DNA from: Saxidomus purpurata
Taxonomy: Eukaryota > Mollusca > Bivalvia > Venerida > Veneridae
DNA: 64,000 bases
NCBI GenBank assembly: GCA_022818135.1
Contig: JAFMSR010000007.1
Span: 11,107,007 to 11,171,006 of the forward strand
Direction: 5' to 3'
The notes under the pieces were generated by a model. The model saw only the letters and a program-made list of their open reading frames with translations. It ran no database searches and was not told the DNA's origin. The position numbers were made by a program, and so were the translations under genes. Positions 24,311 to 35,773 of the stretch are shown piece after piece (position 1 is the stretch's first letter; each line of letters begins with the position of its first letter).

Positions 24311-26290
24311 TCTTCATTTATTTCATACTTTAAGTGCCAATTTTTTTATAGAGACAGAGCCACAGACAAAATTTTGTTTACAAGATATTAAAGTAATTGC
24401 CCTGAAGGATCGTAGAGGACCGTAAAATAGTGAGGTCTGTTGCTAACGAATGTGTTTTTACAAAAGCATTTTTGTAACCTATTTGAAAATGTAAATGTAA
24501 ACGCTTGTATTCATCCATCGTCGAATACCCATGTCCCCCCTCTTTACGCTATGCTTCATCGTGGCACCGAAATATTTAACGGGGGTTCCGACGATGGTAT
24601 TCAACGTTTTCTATAGTTCTATTATTAATTTAGAGAATATTCGTCCATGATATAAATATGACATTAGAACAGAAATCTTTTTATTTGATATTAGCATACA
24701 AGCTCATCATCATAACATACATACGACAGTCATAATAAATCACATTGTATAATAGTTAAACATATAATTTCGTTACAAAATACCAGTAAATACTACATAT
24801 TTCGAGAGTGATCATCATTTCCAGCATAAACCTAGATATAATAGTACATATAACATTTTTAATCATGGATTTAATATATCGTTTCTAATTTTGAAACTTT
24901 TAATACAGTAGAGTGCCAGTTTCTTTAATACATTTTTATTGTCAGAGTTTAACACTAACTTGTACTTGGACGAATGAAAGACCTGGAAAATCTTAATTGG
25001 TTATACAACGGACATTTTAATATGAATGATATTCGTCTTCCAAATCATTTAAATTACACAAAGTACATTTTCGTTGATTCCTTTCTATATTTCTATGTCG
25101 ACCATTTTCAATATTTAAGTTATGAGAATTTAATCTTATTCTTGCTATAACATTTCTATGCTTGGGATTTTCTATGATACTTAGTATATACTAGTATGGA
25201 TTTGCCTATAGAGTAACAAAGAAGTGCATGCTTCCACACCAACATGCCATTCTGATTGATATATGTCTTTTAGACGATTATTAAACAAAGGTATAAACAT
25301 ATCTATATTAACAGAGTCTGGAAATAACCACACATCAGCGAATCCCGATGTTTGCAAGATATTTCGTACTTTTGACGACCAGTTAGTCATGTTGTTGTTT
25401 TCCATTACTTCCCATCGTTGTCAAAAGGTTTCAATTTTGGCGTGGAAATATTGTTGTTTGCGTTTTAATTGAAATAATTGCTCCACATGCAATCTATTTT
25501 TATACATGGAATTTTTAGAGACTATTAATATTGAAAACAGAGGAAACAACTGTCTATGACAATGTTATATTTGAATTGAATCTCTTGTCCATATTGAGTG
25601 AGAAATAACTCAGTGGTAACCGTGGAAGACTGTTAGCTAGTATTTCTTTTACTTGGCTGGTTCGAATCCCGTATATATTGCTCTACCTACAGGGATTTAT
25701 AGTTTTGTTGAGTTTACTATCAACTTATCCTAACAGACGTTTTACCATTTGTTAGTATGTCATTAACTTGCGCTTGATTAATTCCATTATCAAAATTGAA
25801 TTAATTGGACAGCTTTGAATAAAATGAACTCCTATATTAAAAAAGCATCTATCTCATTTTGCAGTGACAAAGTCCTCTATTCCTCTTATGCCTACCACAG
25901 AATGACTGATATGTTTGTCTGAGACACATGTGCGCAAAATGCATTTTTAATTCTTCTCAGGCTGGTGAAAAGTAATTTTGCATTTTCATTAGATTAAAAG
26001 CATAAGCGGCCGACCTTTCTTTGCTTAGAAATTCAGAGATTGTTAAAATGCGATAAACCACAGCTGTTTCAATTTTACGACAATATCCATTTATTAAACT
26101 TTATTACCTTAAACAACAAGGAGCCCCTGTGACTGATAACCAGAAAAGAAATTATTATTGTTTCTGACGTTAGCTGCTTAAAACTACTCAGTGGTTAATC
26201 AAAATACCACTTAAACCTTCTAAACTGATATTTAGGCTTTGAGTCAGACAATTCTGAAAGAAACAAATGATTTATTTAAAAATAATAGCC
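24311..26290. other. non-coding stretch with a tRNA-like segment
   Basis: The frames at 25181-25405 (minus) and 25263-25472 (plus) overlap each other and resemble nothing known. The tRNA-like segment at 25600-25680 is listed separately. Confidence 0.4.
25600..25680 (+). repeat. tRNA-Asn-like pseudogene or SINE head
   Basis: An A-box-like TAACTCAGTGGTAA (about 25606-25619) and a canonical B box GGTTCGAATCC (25659-25669) are correctly spaced. The middle reads ACTGTTAGC (25629-25637), which would give a GTT (Asn) anticodon. The acceptor ends do not pair, so I call it a degenerate tRNA or SINE rather than a working tRNA. Confidence 0.4.
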
Positions 26291-26296
26291 AATTAC

Positions 26297-26630
26297 AGTT
26301 CTGTTTTATATATATAACGTGCATTGACGTCATAGATGACATTATAAAGGCACCCGACAGCTTTAAACTGATTTCGTAGTTTCTTCCTAGAAATAAATTT
26401 GCCTGAACTGCAAAACCTTTGGTAATTAAGTGTTGCCAGTATGACATTGATGTTTGTTTTCAAATAATATTGTACAAAAGCATACGATGTATGTTTAACT
26501 ATTAATGGGTTACAAAAAAGGCAATATTAATAAATCAATTCCTTTAATGCCCTCAAATGAGCATATGGTATGAACTTTTTGCGTTGTTATCATACACGAT
26601 GTATAAGTAAAACTTGTTCGTAAAGAGAAA
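26297..26630. repeat. paralogous block R, copy 2
   Basis: Counterpart of 22165-22500, about 4.1 kb away in the same orientation, at roughly three-quarters identity by eye. See that entry for landmarks. Confidence 0.65.
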
Positions 26631-27600
26631 CGGGCATGGGACTAGAATAGTGAAACAAAGTTGGAGGGCGACTGGGGTTTATACTACTTTTATCTTGTGT
26701 AGTACATACAATGTAAAATAATGTATGCACTTGTTGCTCGTGTTAGATTGACAGTTTCTTACAGTCCTTTCAAATGAGATTGTCGGTCCAAATTTGCTTC
26801 CTCAAGATCTGCTTCCGTACTAGGTGTAGATTTAGCTTCAATTGTTGTGAGAGGGAATATGGCCCATCTTTACAATGCCGCTATCAAACCTTTGAACGAC
26901 AGACTGCTCCTGGTCATACATTAATTAAGAAAGTGCATACTTTTTAGAATACATTACAAAAATGATGATATAAAGTAGGAACACATCCCAGAAATAATTT
27001 TTAGATCCGGCTTGGTTTCTAAAATGACATTTGTATCAAACACGTGTTGTTCACGATATTGTGTCGTGAAACACACGACACATTTTTGAATCTTTTAAAC
27101 TGTGATAATTTGTTGAACATCTCGCACGAAAATACATGACCAGTTTTGACGCCAGTATTAAAAGCGAAAATTTGGGATAGTTTCAATGATTTACAAAAGC
27201 CAAATGGCAATACACTTGTAAAATAAGGACATTCTAAAACAGTCTTAAACTCTGAAGTTTGAACACCATTTGAATTGATGATTCCAGAAACAGTTTCAGG
27301 TTGACAGAAACTTCAAACCATGTAAAAAGTTTTCGTTGGTTTTTGGAAACTTCCATCGGATGCAACGAAAATCAAACACTGACTGAAAAAACGCTTTTCT
27401 CACGATGCTAAATGCATAAAAGTGTTAATGCTAACAGGGAGTGGCACCAAATTGGTAGCATTTGAAAAAATAACTGATTTCTTGAATACTGTAAAATAAC
27501 GATTTTCTTGTATTTTAAATGATTATGTACATCTGAGGTTTACCCCTTTGAATTATACAAAATATTTAACGAACACTAAAATATCTTCTGTAATTATCCA
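26631..27600. other. non-coding stretch between the two pieces of block R copy 2
   Basis: About 1 kb with no clear counterpart between the two R pieces of copy 1, so it may be an insertion. No terminal repeats were found. The 63-codon minus-strand frame at 27019-27210 is not recognisable. Confidence 0.4.
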
Positions 27601-27604
27601 TACA

Positions 27605-27750
27605 TTTGATAGCAGTAGTTAAAACAACACAATTGCGCTCTCGAGAACCGTTTACTTGAGCCACAAACTCATAAAATTATATGTAGCTCTGGCGTTTTTG
27701 CCTCATGAAACATGTTTTGATTAAATCTCACTGAATAGATTTCAAAACAA
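27605..27750. repeat. paralogous block R, second piece of copy 2
   Basis: Matches 22745-22900 through CACAAACTCATAAAATTAT and CTCATGAAA. Confidence 0.6.
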
Positions 27751-27989
27751 AATATTCAACATGCCGGTTCATGTACTAAGTATTTAACGAGGAGATCAAT
27801 TTCAGTAAAATTTTCATACAAATTATTGCTAATATTACCATATAATTTTTAAAGATGTAATTTGTTATGTTGTACATTTGTCATCTGTATACAGCCACTT
27901 AGTGGCATGTTTTATTGTCATTGTGGAACATAGTCGCTTTTGCAGGTATACACATCAACAGCATTAGTGGGTCACAATCAAGAATTTAT

Positions 27990-28275
27990 GAAACATAAAG
28001 AGGCACTTCTTACATCTAGCAGATTATATTCTCGAAACATAGATTCTGTGTTCAATGAATGTAAAATGATAAATAATTACAATTTCAAAGAAGAATCTAT
28101 GGCGAAAAATGCATCATTTTACCACAATTAATAAATATAGAGGCTTTCTGTACTAAATCGCATCAACCTATTAATTGTACAACAACAACTCCACATAGAT
28201 TATTGAATGGTATACGGTACTGCAGTATATTTTAAACCGCTGATTTTATCGATAATGACTGGGAATGCATAGCTG
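27990..28275. repeat. module S, copy 1
   Basis: Shares GCAGATTATATTCTC, GTGTTCAATGAATGTAAAAT, AATTGTACAACAACAAC, GGTACTGCA, ATATTTTAAA and GATAATGACTGG in order with 48711-49000; 62577-63070 is a more diverged third copy. The weakly open frames differ between copies. Confidence 0.7.
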
Positions 28276-28396
28276 AAACTGTACTATTTTTGGTCTTTTG
28301 AGTGGCAGTTCTAATAAAATGAAATTGTATAGCATTTGTTGCAAAGCGTATTAACCTATATTCACTATGAGCAGTTTGCGAAGTCGAATGTTGTTG

Positions 28397-28924
28397 AGGG
28401 AGACTGGTCAAAGAGTAGTGAGACGGGCCAGAGATGCAAGGGAGACTAGTCAAGGATTGGAGAGACGGGCCAGAGATGCAATGGAGACTGGCCAAAGACT
28501 GGAGAGACGAGCCTGTAATGCAAGGCAGACTGGCCAAGGACTGGAGAGACGGGCAAGAGATGCAAGGGAGACTGGTCAAGGACTGGAGAGACGAGCCAGA
28601 TATACAAGGGAGACTGATCAGGGACTTGAGAGACGGGCCAGAGTTGCAAGGGAGATTGGTCAAGGATTTGAGAGACGGGCCAGAGATACAATGGAGACTG
28701 GTCAAAGACTGGAGAGACGGGCCAGAGATGCGAGGCAGACTGGTCAAGGACTGGAGAGACGGGCCAGAGATGCAAGGGAGACTGGACAAGGACTGGAGAG
28801 ACGGGCCAGAGATGCAAGGGAGACTGGTCAAGGACTGGAGAGACGGGCCAGATATACAAGGGAGACTGATCAGGGACTTGAGAGACGGGCCAGGGATGCA
28901 AGGGAGACTGATCAGGGACAGGCA
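28397..28924 (+). repeat. 42-bp minisatellite, about 12.5 copies
   Basis: The unit is about GAGACGGGCCAGAGATGCAA followed by GGGAGACTGGTCAAGGACTG and two more bases. Twelve full units run from 28421 to 28924, preceded by a partial one. Because 42 is a multiple of three and the unit lacks stops in most frames, the array is open in several: plus frames of 210 codons (28367-28999) and 165 codons (28434-28931), minus frames of 234 codons (28232-28936) and 218 codons (28446-29102). In the longest plus frame the 14-residue repeat is RRARDARETGQGLE. Unit variants recur: RYTRETDQ in units 5 and 11, METGQRL in units 2 and 7, RQTGQ in units 3 and 8. That points to a later duplication of a five- or six-unit block. 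I do not regard the frames as genes: the flanks look non-coding and no domain is recognisable. Confidence 0.85.
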
Positions 28925-31285
28925 AGGGTGATGCAAGGTAGATTTGCCAGAAATTGGTTAGACTTAGTAGACGGGATAGACTCGTTGGACAAAACTTGAA
29001 CAGCAGGGTTTCGTGGTTGTTTTGTGTTTGAACAAAGTGACGGCCAATACGCTGCGTAAAGAGCAGAAAAGTCGGGAAGAAAGCATCACACTTATTGGAC
29101 ACTTACCACAGTGGAACCAACATTTTCAAATTGGCCCGTTCGGTATGTGGTATTCATTCGTCAGAAGGGTAACGATTATAAGTATAAAATATGACAAATC
29201 ACATCATATAGCGATGATCCTAGGGTTTGTTATATGCGCATCTTACTACATATAGTTTGGCGACAATTTTCTAAAACCAATTTTCGGTTGCTATGCATTT
29301 AAATTTGTTAAACTAATTATACGAGATACCGCATTAGTATTTGAAGTTGGTGCTTTAGAAATAAAAACATCGGACTAATAAAAGTGTTATTGTTGTTGTT
29401 GGTAGAGATTTCGGCAGTGGAAGGGAAGCAACTCCTGCAAACAGTTGTTTTTTTCTTAAATTGACTCTCCCAGTCAAAATAGGAAAAGTAATATTTGGAA
29501 AGTTATGATTTATTACTGGTAGCAGGAAGAGTTTGGTGTATTGGCTTAAAAGCTATTATTTCCTCTGCCCTTTTCACACACACCTTTTTCAGCTGGATTG
29601 TTACGTGACTAAAATGTGCATAATTCCACTTTAACATTTTACTGATAAAAAAATAGTTACCCATTTTGACGTAAATGACTGCTAATCTCCTCCTACTTGC
29701 AATCCGTTGCTATTTATTCCGTCTCTTTACCATATATGTCTATCTAATCTGTAAAGTAAACGACATTTATAATTTGTTAATAAGTCTACCATGATACTGA
29801 AGCATTTTCCTGCTCTTGATTATAAATTTATAATCCTATGAAATTAAATAAAATGATACTGTAAGTATCAAAACAAATGGTACTTATATCAGTATTTAAA
29901 AAAGGAAACACAATCGAAGCAAAGCAGATAAAAGGAGCCAATCACTCTTTCTCTCATGTCCTCTTCAGTAGTGTCTGAGCGTGTAAGATACTTTACCATA
30001 CTTTGACATAGTGTCGTGTTTTATAACCACAAGAATAAAATAAATAAATGAAAGCTGAGCCGAACCATGTGCAACTAAACTCTTTATTAACCTTTGGGGT
30101 GTTTTAATTCTATGATGTATAGTGCAAGGTGCTCTGTGAAAGTGGGCGACCACCTATTTATCAGACTTATTTGGTTTTCAGCGGCAATTAGGGGTGATTT
30201 ATGTATATGATCACACAGGGACTCGGGTCAGTAACAGGGAGAATGACAGTGATTTTAAGAAGACGTTAAAGTTTAATTACTCTATCATTTACATATGTAA
30301 ATAAATTACACTAAAAGGAGCAGTTGTTATATTTATATGTATCCGGCATAGATGTACGTTGGTCCCCTTCAATGAAATGTCGTATCACAAATAACTACCT
30401 ATGAGCGAAAAGCAAAAATAAGGCAGTTATTTTTGCAGACGGGTTCGATCACATTTGGTTAATTTGGCTAATGAAAACCATTGTAGATATTGTCTGATTC
30501 TTTTTATTTCAGGATGTTTATTACCTTTTGCGTAGCTTTATGCAATGTATTTGTTAGAGATCATATGCAACTATTTCGAACCGAATTTATCTTTTATTTC
30601 ACTACGAATATAAAATTTAGTTTTGTTGTTTTGTAGAGCGAGAATTAGTATTTTTCTGCCCTTGTACAATCATTGTCGCACTTTCAGAAGGAATTGTAAG
30701 TGACGTCTAGAATATCTTTTTGTTTTCTTTTCTTCGGAATGAAATTTGTTGTTATTGACTTCGTATTGTTTCCCTGAATAAATGTGCGATAGTAAAGAAA
30801 TCAGTCATAATGTACTACTGATATTTTAATGCAACTGGCAGAATTGTATTATGTTTTTCCTGATGCCAAAACATTCCTTTCAGGCTATAATTTCTCGTGC
30901 GACTCATTGTTTTCCGTTTAAACTTAATTGCCACAAAACTGGTTAAAAGCGCAACTAGTGCGATTATGGTCGAATTGTTTTTCAATACCTAGGTGGCATT
31001 CCGGCCAGAAGGCAGGCTTATGCGTAGATTGGTGTAATTATTCCATCTAATCATTTTCAATTTTAATACAATTATATGACAATAAAAGAACAACAATTTG
31101 ACAAATACTTGGTGTTTTTACATTGCTGTATGACGTGTACGGTAATGTGAGCGGAGTTCCGATTACCCTGTTTCATTATGATTATGCTGCGTGAGGTCAA
31201 TGCGGCATAACCGACATTAACGGTGCATTTGTTAGTAAAGCATATATATTATTTACAACTGATTTGCCCTTTTATTACATTTGTA
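28925..31285. other. non-coding stretch
   Basis: No identifiable gene. The 80-codon frame at 29013-29255 directly follows the minisatellite and has no recognisable motif. Confidence 0.45.
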
Positions 31286-31737
31286 TTTAAAGCGACTGCA
31301 CTCCAAATTCTTAGTAAATTATATTTTTTTGGTAAAATCAATATATATTCAATTTGTCAGCATCAAGATTATTTTCTTTGTGTAAGAGCTAAAAATAAAG
31401 GTAGAAAAAAAATATTTACCCGAGCCAGGTTTTGAACTCGGATCTTTGCGCTTACAAAAAATTTACAGGGGCTTAACCTACTACACTACGGAGTCAGCTG
31501 ATTTGATGCGAGTTAAAAATATTGATATACCAAAGAGCCCACCCCGTTAGTCACGGGGTGATATTTTCTACAATAAAAGTAAGCAAAACAACACATTTTA
31601 ATTGTTTCTTTTGTTAGAAAACTTGTCACGTTATCATAATACAATGCCCCTGATACAGTAATGACAATTGTTTTCTTGAAATTGAAAATTTTCTTTTTTT
31701 ATCGTAACTTGTCCATCTGGAGTGCAGTCGCTTTAAA
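31286..31737 (-). mobile_element. TTAA-flanked MITE with 20-bp perfect terminal inverted repeats
   Basis: The left end TTTAAAGCGACTGCACTCCA (31286-31305) is the exact reverse complement of the right end (31718-31737). Both ends contain TTAA just outside AGCGACTGCACTCCA, consistent with a TTAA target-site duplication as in piggyBac-type elements. The interior has no transposase; it contains a tRNA-like segment on the minus strand (31419-31500) and a hairpin CACCCCG..CGGGGTG (31540-31560). The strand given follows the tRNA-like part. It is a MITE that either captured a SINE or has a composite origin. Confidence 0.8.
31419..31500 (-). repeat. tRNA-like (SINE head) segment inside the MITE
   Basis: Read on the minus strand, TCCGTAGTGTAGTAGGTTAAGC resembles an A box and D arm, and CGAGTTCAAAACCTGGCTCGGG resembles a T arm and B box. 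The distance between them fits a tRNA. The anticodon region is A/T-slipped and the acceptor does not pair, so it is a tRNA-derived SINE part. I recognise this pattern as common in mollusc genomes. Confidence 0.5.
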
Positions 31738-32435
31738 GCCCCTTGTCATCACTGGCGTGTACGGTCACTCATTTAAAGGCGAAATGTGATATCTCATAAG
31801 AATTAGATCAGTTACCAGTCCCCTCGCATATGAGCAAGAACAATGTACCTTGCTGGAGGATATGTCTGGATTGAACAATTCTCTACGATTTGCAGTGGTA
31901 ACTTAGATAGTGCAGATTATGCAATTCTTGACTTTGTTCACTAATTTTCAAGAATGATTTGATTTATTTGACTACGCGAAATTGTAACAACATGTCTGCA
32001 AGTTTGATTACACTAAAAAGTGAATATGTAGTTGGTAACGTTTTGCAAAAGGAAATGTGGGATTCCCCTTTGTTTCTTTGACTTTGATAACGCAAGTGAC
32101 TTTGCTGAAGACTTTGTTTAAATAGTTAGAAAGTTTTTTTTTACATATACACTAAATGTTAAAATGCAAAGACTTTGACGTGCGTTAAACTGTTAAAGGA
32201 GATAAAAGTCATCTGGATATTGTCACTAGAAGATGCGAGCTTTCCTTTATAGCACAAGACATTTGTTTACCTTCTATCACTGAAAACGTCATAAAAAGAC
32301 ACTTTTCAGTGGGCGGATACGAGCTAACCTTTACAATTATGATGAAAATTAATAAATTTGAACAAATATTTGAGTTATAACATACATACACTTTCGAGAA
32401 AGCAATTTTGATTTATTGTGATTTTTTAACAATGC
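31738..32435. other. non-coding stretch
   Basis: No supported feature. The 60-codon minus-strand frame at 32209-32391 is not recognisable. Confidence 0.4.
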
Positions 32436-32439
32436 GATT

Positions 32440-32680
32440 TTGATTGTCTTGGAGTCTGCCACTCCAACAAAAATAAACAAAGTCATTATTTATAATGTCA
32501 GACATATAATGTTTTATAGGCTGTTAGCATTTCTAAATATATTCTTCTGGTTCCTCGAAATTGCATTGTTTAGTCCGGTTTTGTTCAGGGAAAGTGGATT
32601 AAACGGCTTTTTGTGATTTAATGTGTCTGTCAATTTGTTTACTTAGCCATCAATCTTTATGACGTTTGAGTTTTGTGTCT
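32440..32680. repeat. module U, copy 2
   Basis: Matches U copies at 24170-24310 and 57140-57350. With the latter it shares GTCAGACATATAA.GTTTTAT, TTCTAAATATATTCT, AATTGCAT and TGTCTGT.TTTGTTT. This is the best preserved pair and extends furthest. Confidence 0.6.
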
Positions 32681-33574
32681 CCACATTATTTCTATAATCA
32701 ATTGTTTTCAACTGAGGGAAACTTAAAAGATCGTCATAGAAACGATTTATATGGTTAAGATTAGGGTAATAGCTTCGCAAATGGTTGAATTCTATAAACC
32801 TTATTTAAATTCTAATACAATAACGCTTCGTTACAAAATAATTGCCTGAAATAATTGATAAGCCTTGCTCTCTGATAACTCATCACAATATGTAAAGTAT
32901 TCATTAGTCATTATAACAATGCCTTCATAATTATTGAATCTTTGAAAAGAGGTTGGCAATGACCATAAGATGAACCTATAAATTATAAGGTCAAATGTTA
33001 AGGCCGTGCTCCTTGTCGAACAATGATAATTTGAACAAGAGCTGTTCCTCATAAGTGACGAATGCCCCCAATTAAATGTCTCACAATCTATGTCCTCGAC
33101 CGTCAAAGTGTGGAACCGTACTTGCGTATGACACTTTATCTGCATGTGCTGGACATGTCTTTAAATTCATTATAAAATATTTCAATGTATAACAGAGTTA
33201 CAGTCCGGACATGAACGTATGTATATACGCCTATAAACTGTCTGACCTCTAAGTGTGACATTGGCCTTCAAGGTTAGGTCGCAGGAATTGCGTGTGATAT
33301 GTCTTCTCAATGTGCTCAACAAGTGTGCCATGTAATTTCAAAATCCCTTTGTTGGCATGATAAACTTTAAGCAAAACAACCTTCGGCAAAATCTCTTCCG
33401 ATGTATAATTTGAGACAGCTTGTCACTTGGCCACATATTAAATATGCCATGTGAACTGAACAGTAGTATGTTCGTTTTTCGCGAAACAACTAACACAAAA
33501 TTCATTCGTTAACCCGTGTCAGTTATTTGATTTTGTAAATAAGGCATGCGAAGGCACACAGGTCTTTGTGAACA
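32681..33574. other. non-coding stretch
   Basis: The 104-codon minus-strand frame at 32831-33145 has no motif I recognise. Nothing else was seen. Confidence 0.4.
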
Positions 33575-33961
33575 GTATTCAGGGCCGTAGCCGGAGGTTA
33601 AACAATAGGTAGGCACTTTCTAGGGGGGTCCGGGGCATTTCGTGCATTTTCCTGCATTTCAAATATGTTTTTGACACTTTTAAGATACCGATATAGAAAA
33701 CAAAAAATGACATTAAAAAGAATCGCGTACATTTTAGTAACATATAGATCTCCCGTGTTAAGTTTTACTAAAGGGCACATACGAAAGCTTGTACGAACAC
33801 TGTGCTATAGTGTAATTATTCGTGATATGAAAAACTAAGAAGATAGTTTAAATATATTAAATTAAACTAGAACTATCACTGAATGTGATGAATACCCCCC
33901 GAACATCCCACTGACACAGTATTTAAAATTTATGTAATATTTGATGCTTTGATTATTGGAC

Positions 33962-34890
33962 CTGCACAGCTTAAGGCTTCTGTGAAGTATAATTAGATTC
34001 TGACCAGAGGTTTTTGAGATTAAAAGCGCACATGATTTTACTATCTCAAGCCCCTGTGACATTTGATCTAGTGAAACATGGACCATGCACAACTAGGCAT
34101 GATGCTTATCACTTCTATGAAGTATCATTAAATTCTGACCAGGGGTTTTGGAGATTTCGTGTCCACAAGATTTTACCATCTCGAGACCCTGTGACCTTGA
34201 CCTTTAACCTAGATCCGAAACATCGACCATGCACAACTAGGCATTGCGCTTATCATGTCTTTGAAGTAGCATTTAATTCTGACCAGGGGTTTTGGAGATT
34301 TAGCGTCCACAAGATTTTACCATCTCAAGCCCCTGTGACCTTTGATCTAGTGAAACATGGACCATGCACAACTAGGCATGATGCTTATCACTTCTATGAA
34401 GTATCATTAAATTCTGACCAGGGGTTTTTGAAATTTCGTGTCCACAAGATTTTACCATCTCGAGACCCTGTGACCTTGACCTTTAACCTAGAGACCCGAA
34501 ACATCGACCATGCACAACTAAGCATTGCGCTTATCACGTCTTTGAAGTATCATTTAATTCTGACCAGGGGTTTTGGAGATTTAGCGTCCACAAGATTTTA
34601 CCATCTCAAGCCCCTGAGACCTTGACCTTTGACCTAGAGACCCAAAACATCAACCATGCACAACTAGGTATTGTACTTATTACTTGTGTGAAAAATCATT
34701 AAATTCTGACCAGGGGTTTTGGAAATTTAGCGTCCACAATATTTTACTATCCCGAGCCCCTATGACCTTGACCTTTGACCTAGAGACTCGAAACATGGAT
34801 CATGCACAACTAAGCATTGTACTTATCACTTGTGTGAAATATCATTAAATTCTGACCAGGGGTATTGGAGATCTAGTGTCCACAAGATTC
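33962..34890 (+). repeat. 146-bp satellite with TGACCT motifs, six to seven units
   Basis: GTCCACAAGATTTTACCATC or a variant starts at 34161, 34305, 34440, 34586, 34732 and 34878, giving periods of 144, 135, 146, 146 and 146. The 135-base unit lacks nine bases around the TGACCTTTGACC segment. Alternate units resemble each other (TTTGATCTAGTGAAACATGG against TTTAACCTAGA.CCGAAACAT), a sign of a two-unit higher-order repeat. Several units contain direct TGACCT repeats. The 203-codon plus frame over 34014-34625 is a by-product of the array. Confidence 0.9.
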
Positions 34891-34975
34891 CGTCTACAGA
34901 CGGACGGACAGACAGACAAGCTGAATCCAGTATATCCCTCTAACACTTTGTATTCGGGGGGTATAATAACAGTGC
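34891..34975 (+). repeat. 3' tail of the satellite family
   Basis: The last unit runs into ACGGACGGACAGACAGACAAG and then a pyrimidine/G-run hairpin (ATATCCCTC..GGGGGGTATAAT). I recognise this combination as the usual end of a repeat family that is very common in bivalve genomes, which suggests that the satellite moves as an element with a defined 3' end. Confidence 0.6.
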
Positions 34976-35088
34976 CTCAGCTCGGCTATGCTGAAAAGAT
35001 GGTGCCTCAAAATATATCCTTTTGTTTTCATAATCATGGCAGAAAAACAGGGAGGCACCGGCCTCAGTGTAGCTACGGGCCTGGTATT

Positions 35089-35773
35089 TCAAATAAAACA
35101 TACTGTAATTTAATTAAGAAAAAGCTATTAACAGTGATTTAAAAATATCAAAAGCAAAAACACTATAATGAAAAAATAAGGAAAACAGTAATCAATCTCA
35201 AGTTCTGTAGTTTTGAAATTGTTGTTATGACATTGCCTGAAACAGCTGCATGCTGCAGTACATTTGTAAATGAATGTACTAGTACTTTGCAAAGGTTTTG
35301 GAAGCATTCATTTCGGTAGTATGAACCTCAGACAAAGATTCAATTGAAATCTAACAACGACAATAATATTGAAATAAGAAGATTAAAGCAAAACACTGAC
35401 ATTTGTATAAACGTGTTTATTTCCCTTTTGAGCGTTATCTGTAATTTCTCAGAATTGTGTTCGCCAGGGAATTATGCCTAAAATATAGAAAGCTTAATTC
35501 GGGCTTTCAATTTCCCCTGCAATTTGTATTCTGACTTTTATCAAACTTTGAATATTGCAAAATATATTTTAGCATTGCATTTATCGAAAGCCGTAACAGC
35601 AAGATATCATTTATTTGGCTTTTTATCTAAGGAAAATCTTCATATGGATATTTTTACGAAATTATATACCGGTAATATATCAACAGATGCGATGTTTCAA
35701 AAATGTGTAAGGTAAAAAAAGTAAGAAATAATGTTTTGGTATAGCGAACTGCTCTTAGTCTAACTAAAAATAA
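35089..35773. other. non-coding stretch
   Basis: No supported gene; the 63-codon frame at 35524-35715 resembles nothing known. Confidence 0.4.

Larger units (their letters stand above)
33580..35083. mobile_element. 1.5-kb DNA element with CAGGGCCGTAGC ends and GTATT flanks
   Basis: The left end CAGGGCCGTAGC (33580-33591) and right end GCTACGGGCCTG (35072-35083) are inverted repeats with one mismatch. The same five bases, GTATT, lie immediately outside both ends (33575-33579 and 35084-35088), as expected of a target-site duplication. The CAGGG start recalls hAT-type termini, but hAT elements normally make 8-bp duplications, so the superfamily is uncertain. No transposase is encoded. The interior is mostly the 146-bp satellite with its tail, so a tandem array sits inside a transposon, or the array was inserted into it. 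Confidence 0.65.

Noticed and set aside
25600..25680. Functional tRNA-Asn gene
   Set aside because: The A and B boxes and a GTT anticodon triplet can be read, but the acceptor and anticodon stems do not pair well.
28397..28924. CRISPR-like array
   Set aside because: Repeats are contiguous with no unique spacers, and the DNA is eukaryotic; it is a minisatellite.
28232..29102. Repetitive proteins encoded by the minisatellite
   Set aside because: A 42-base unit without stops is automatically open in several frames on both strands; no frame is favoured and the flanks look non-coding.
34014..34625. 203-codon frame over the satellite as a gene
   Set aside because: It is produced by tandem copies of a non-coding repeat; unit lengths of 144, 135 and 146 bases show that no frame is maintained through the whole array.
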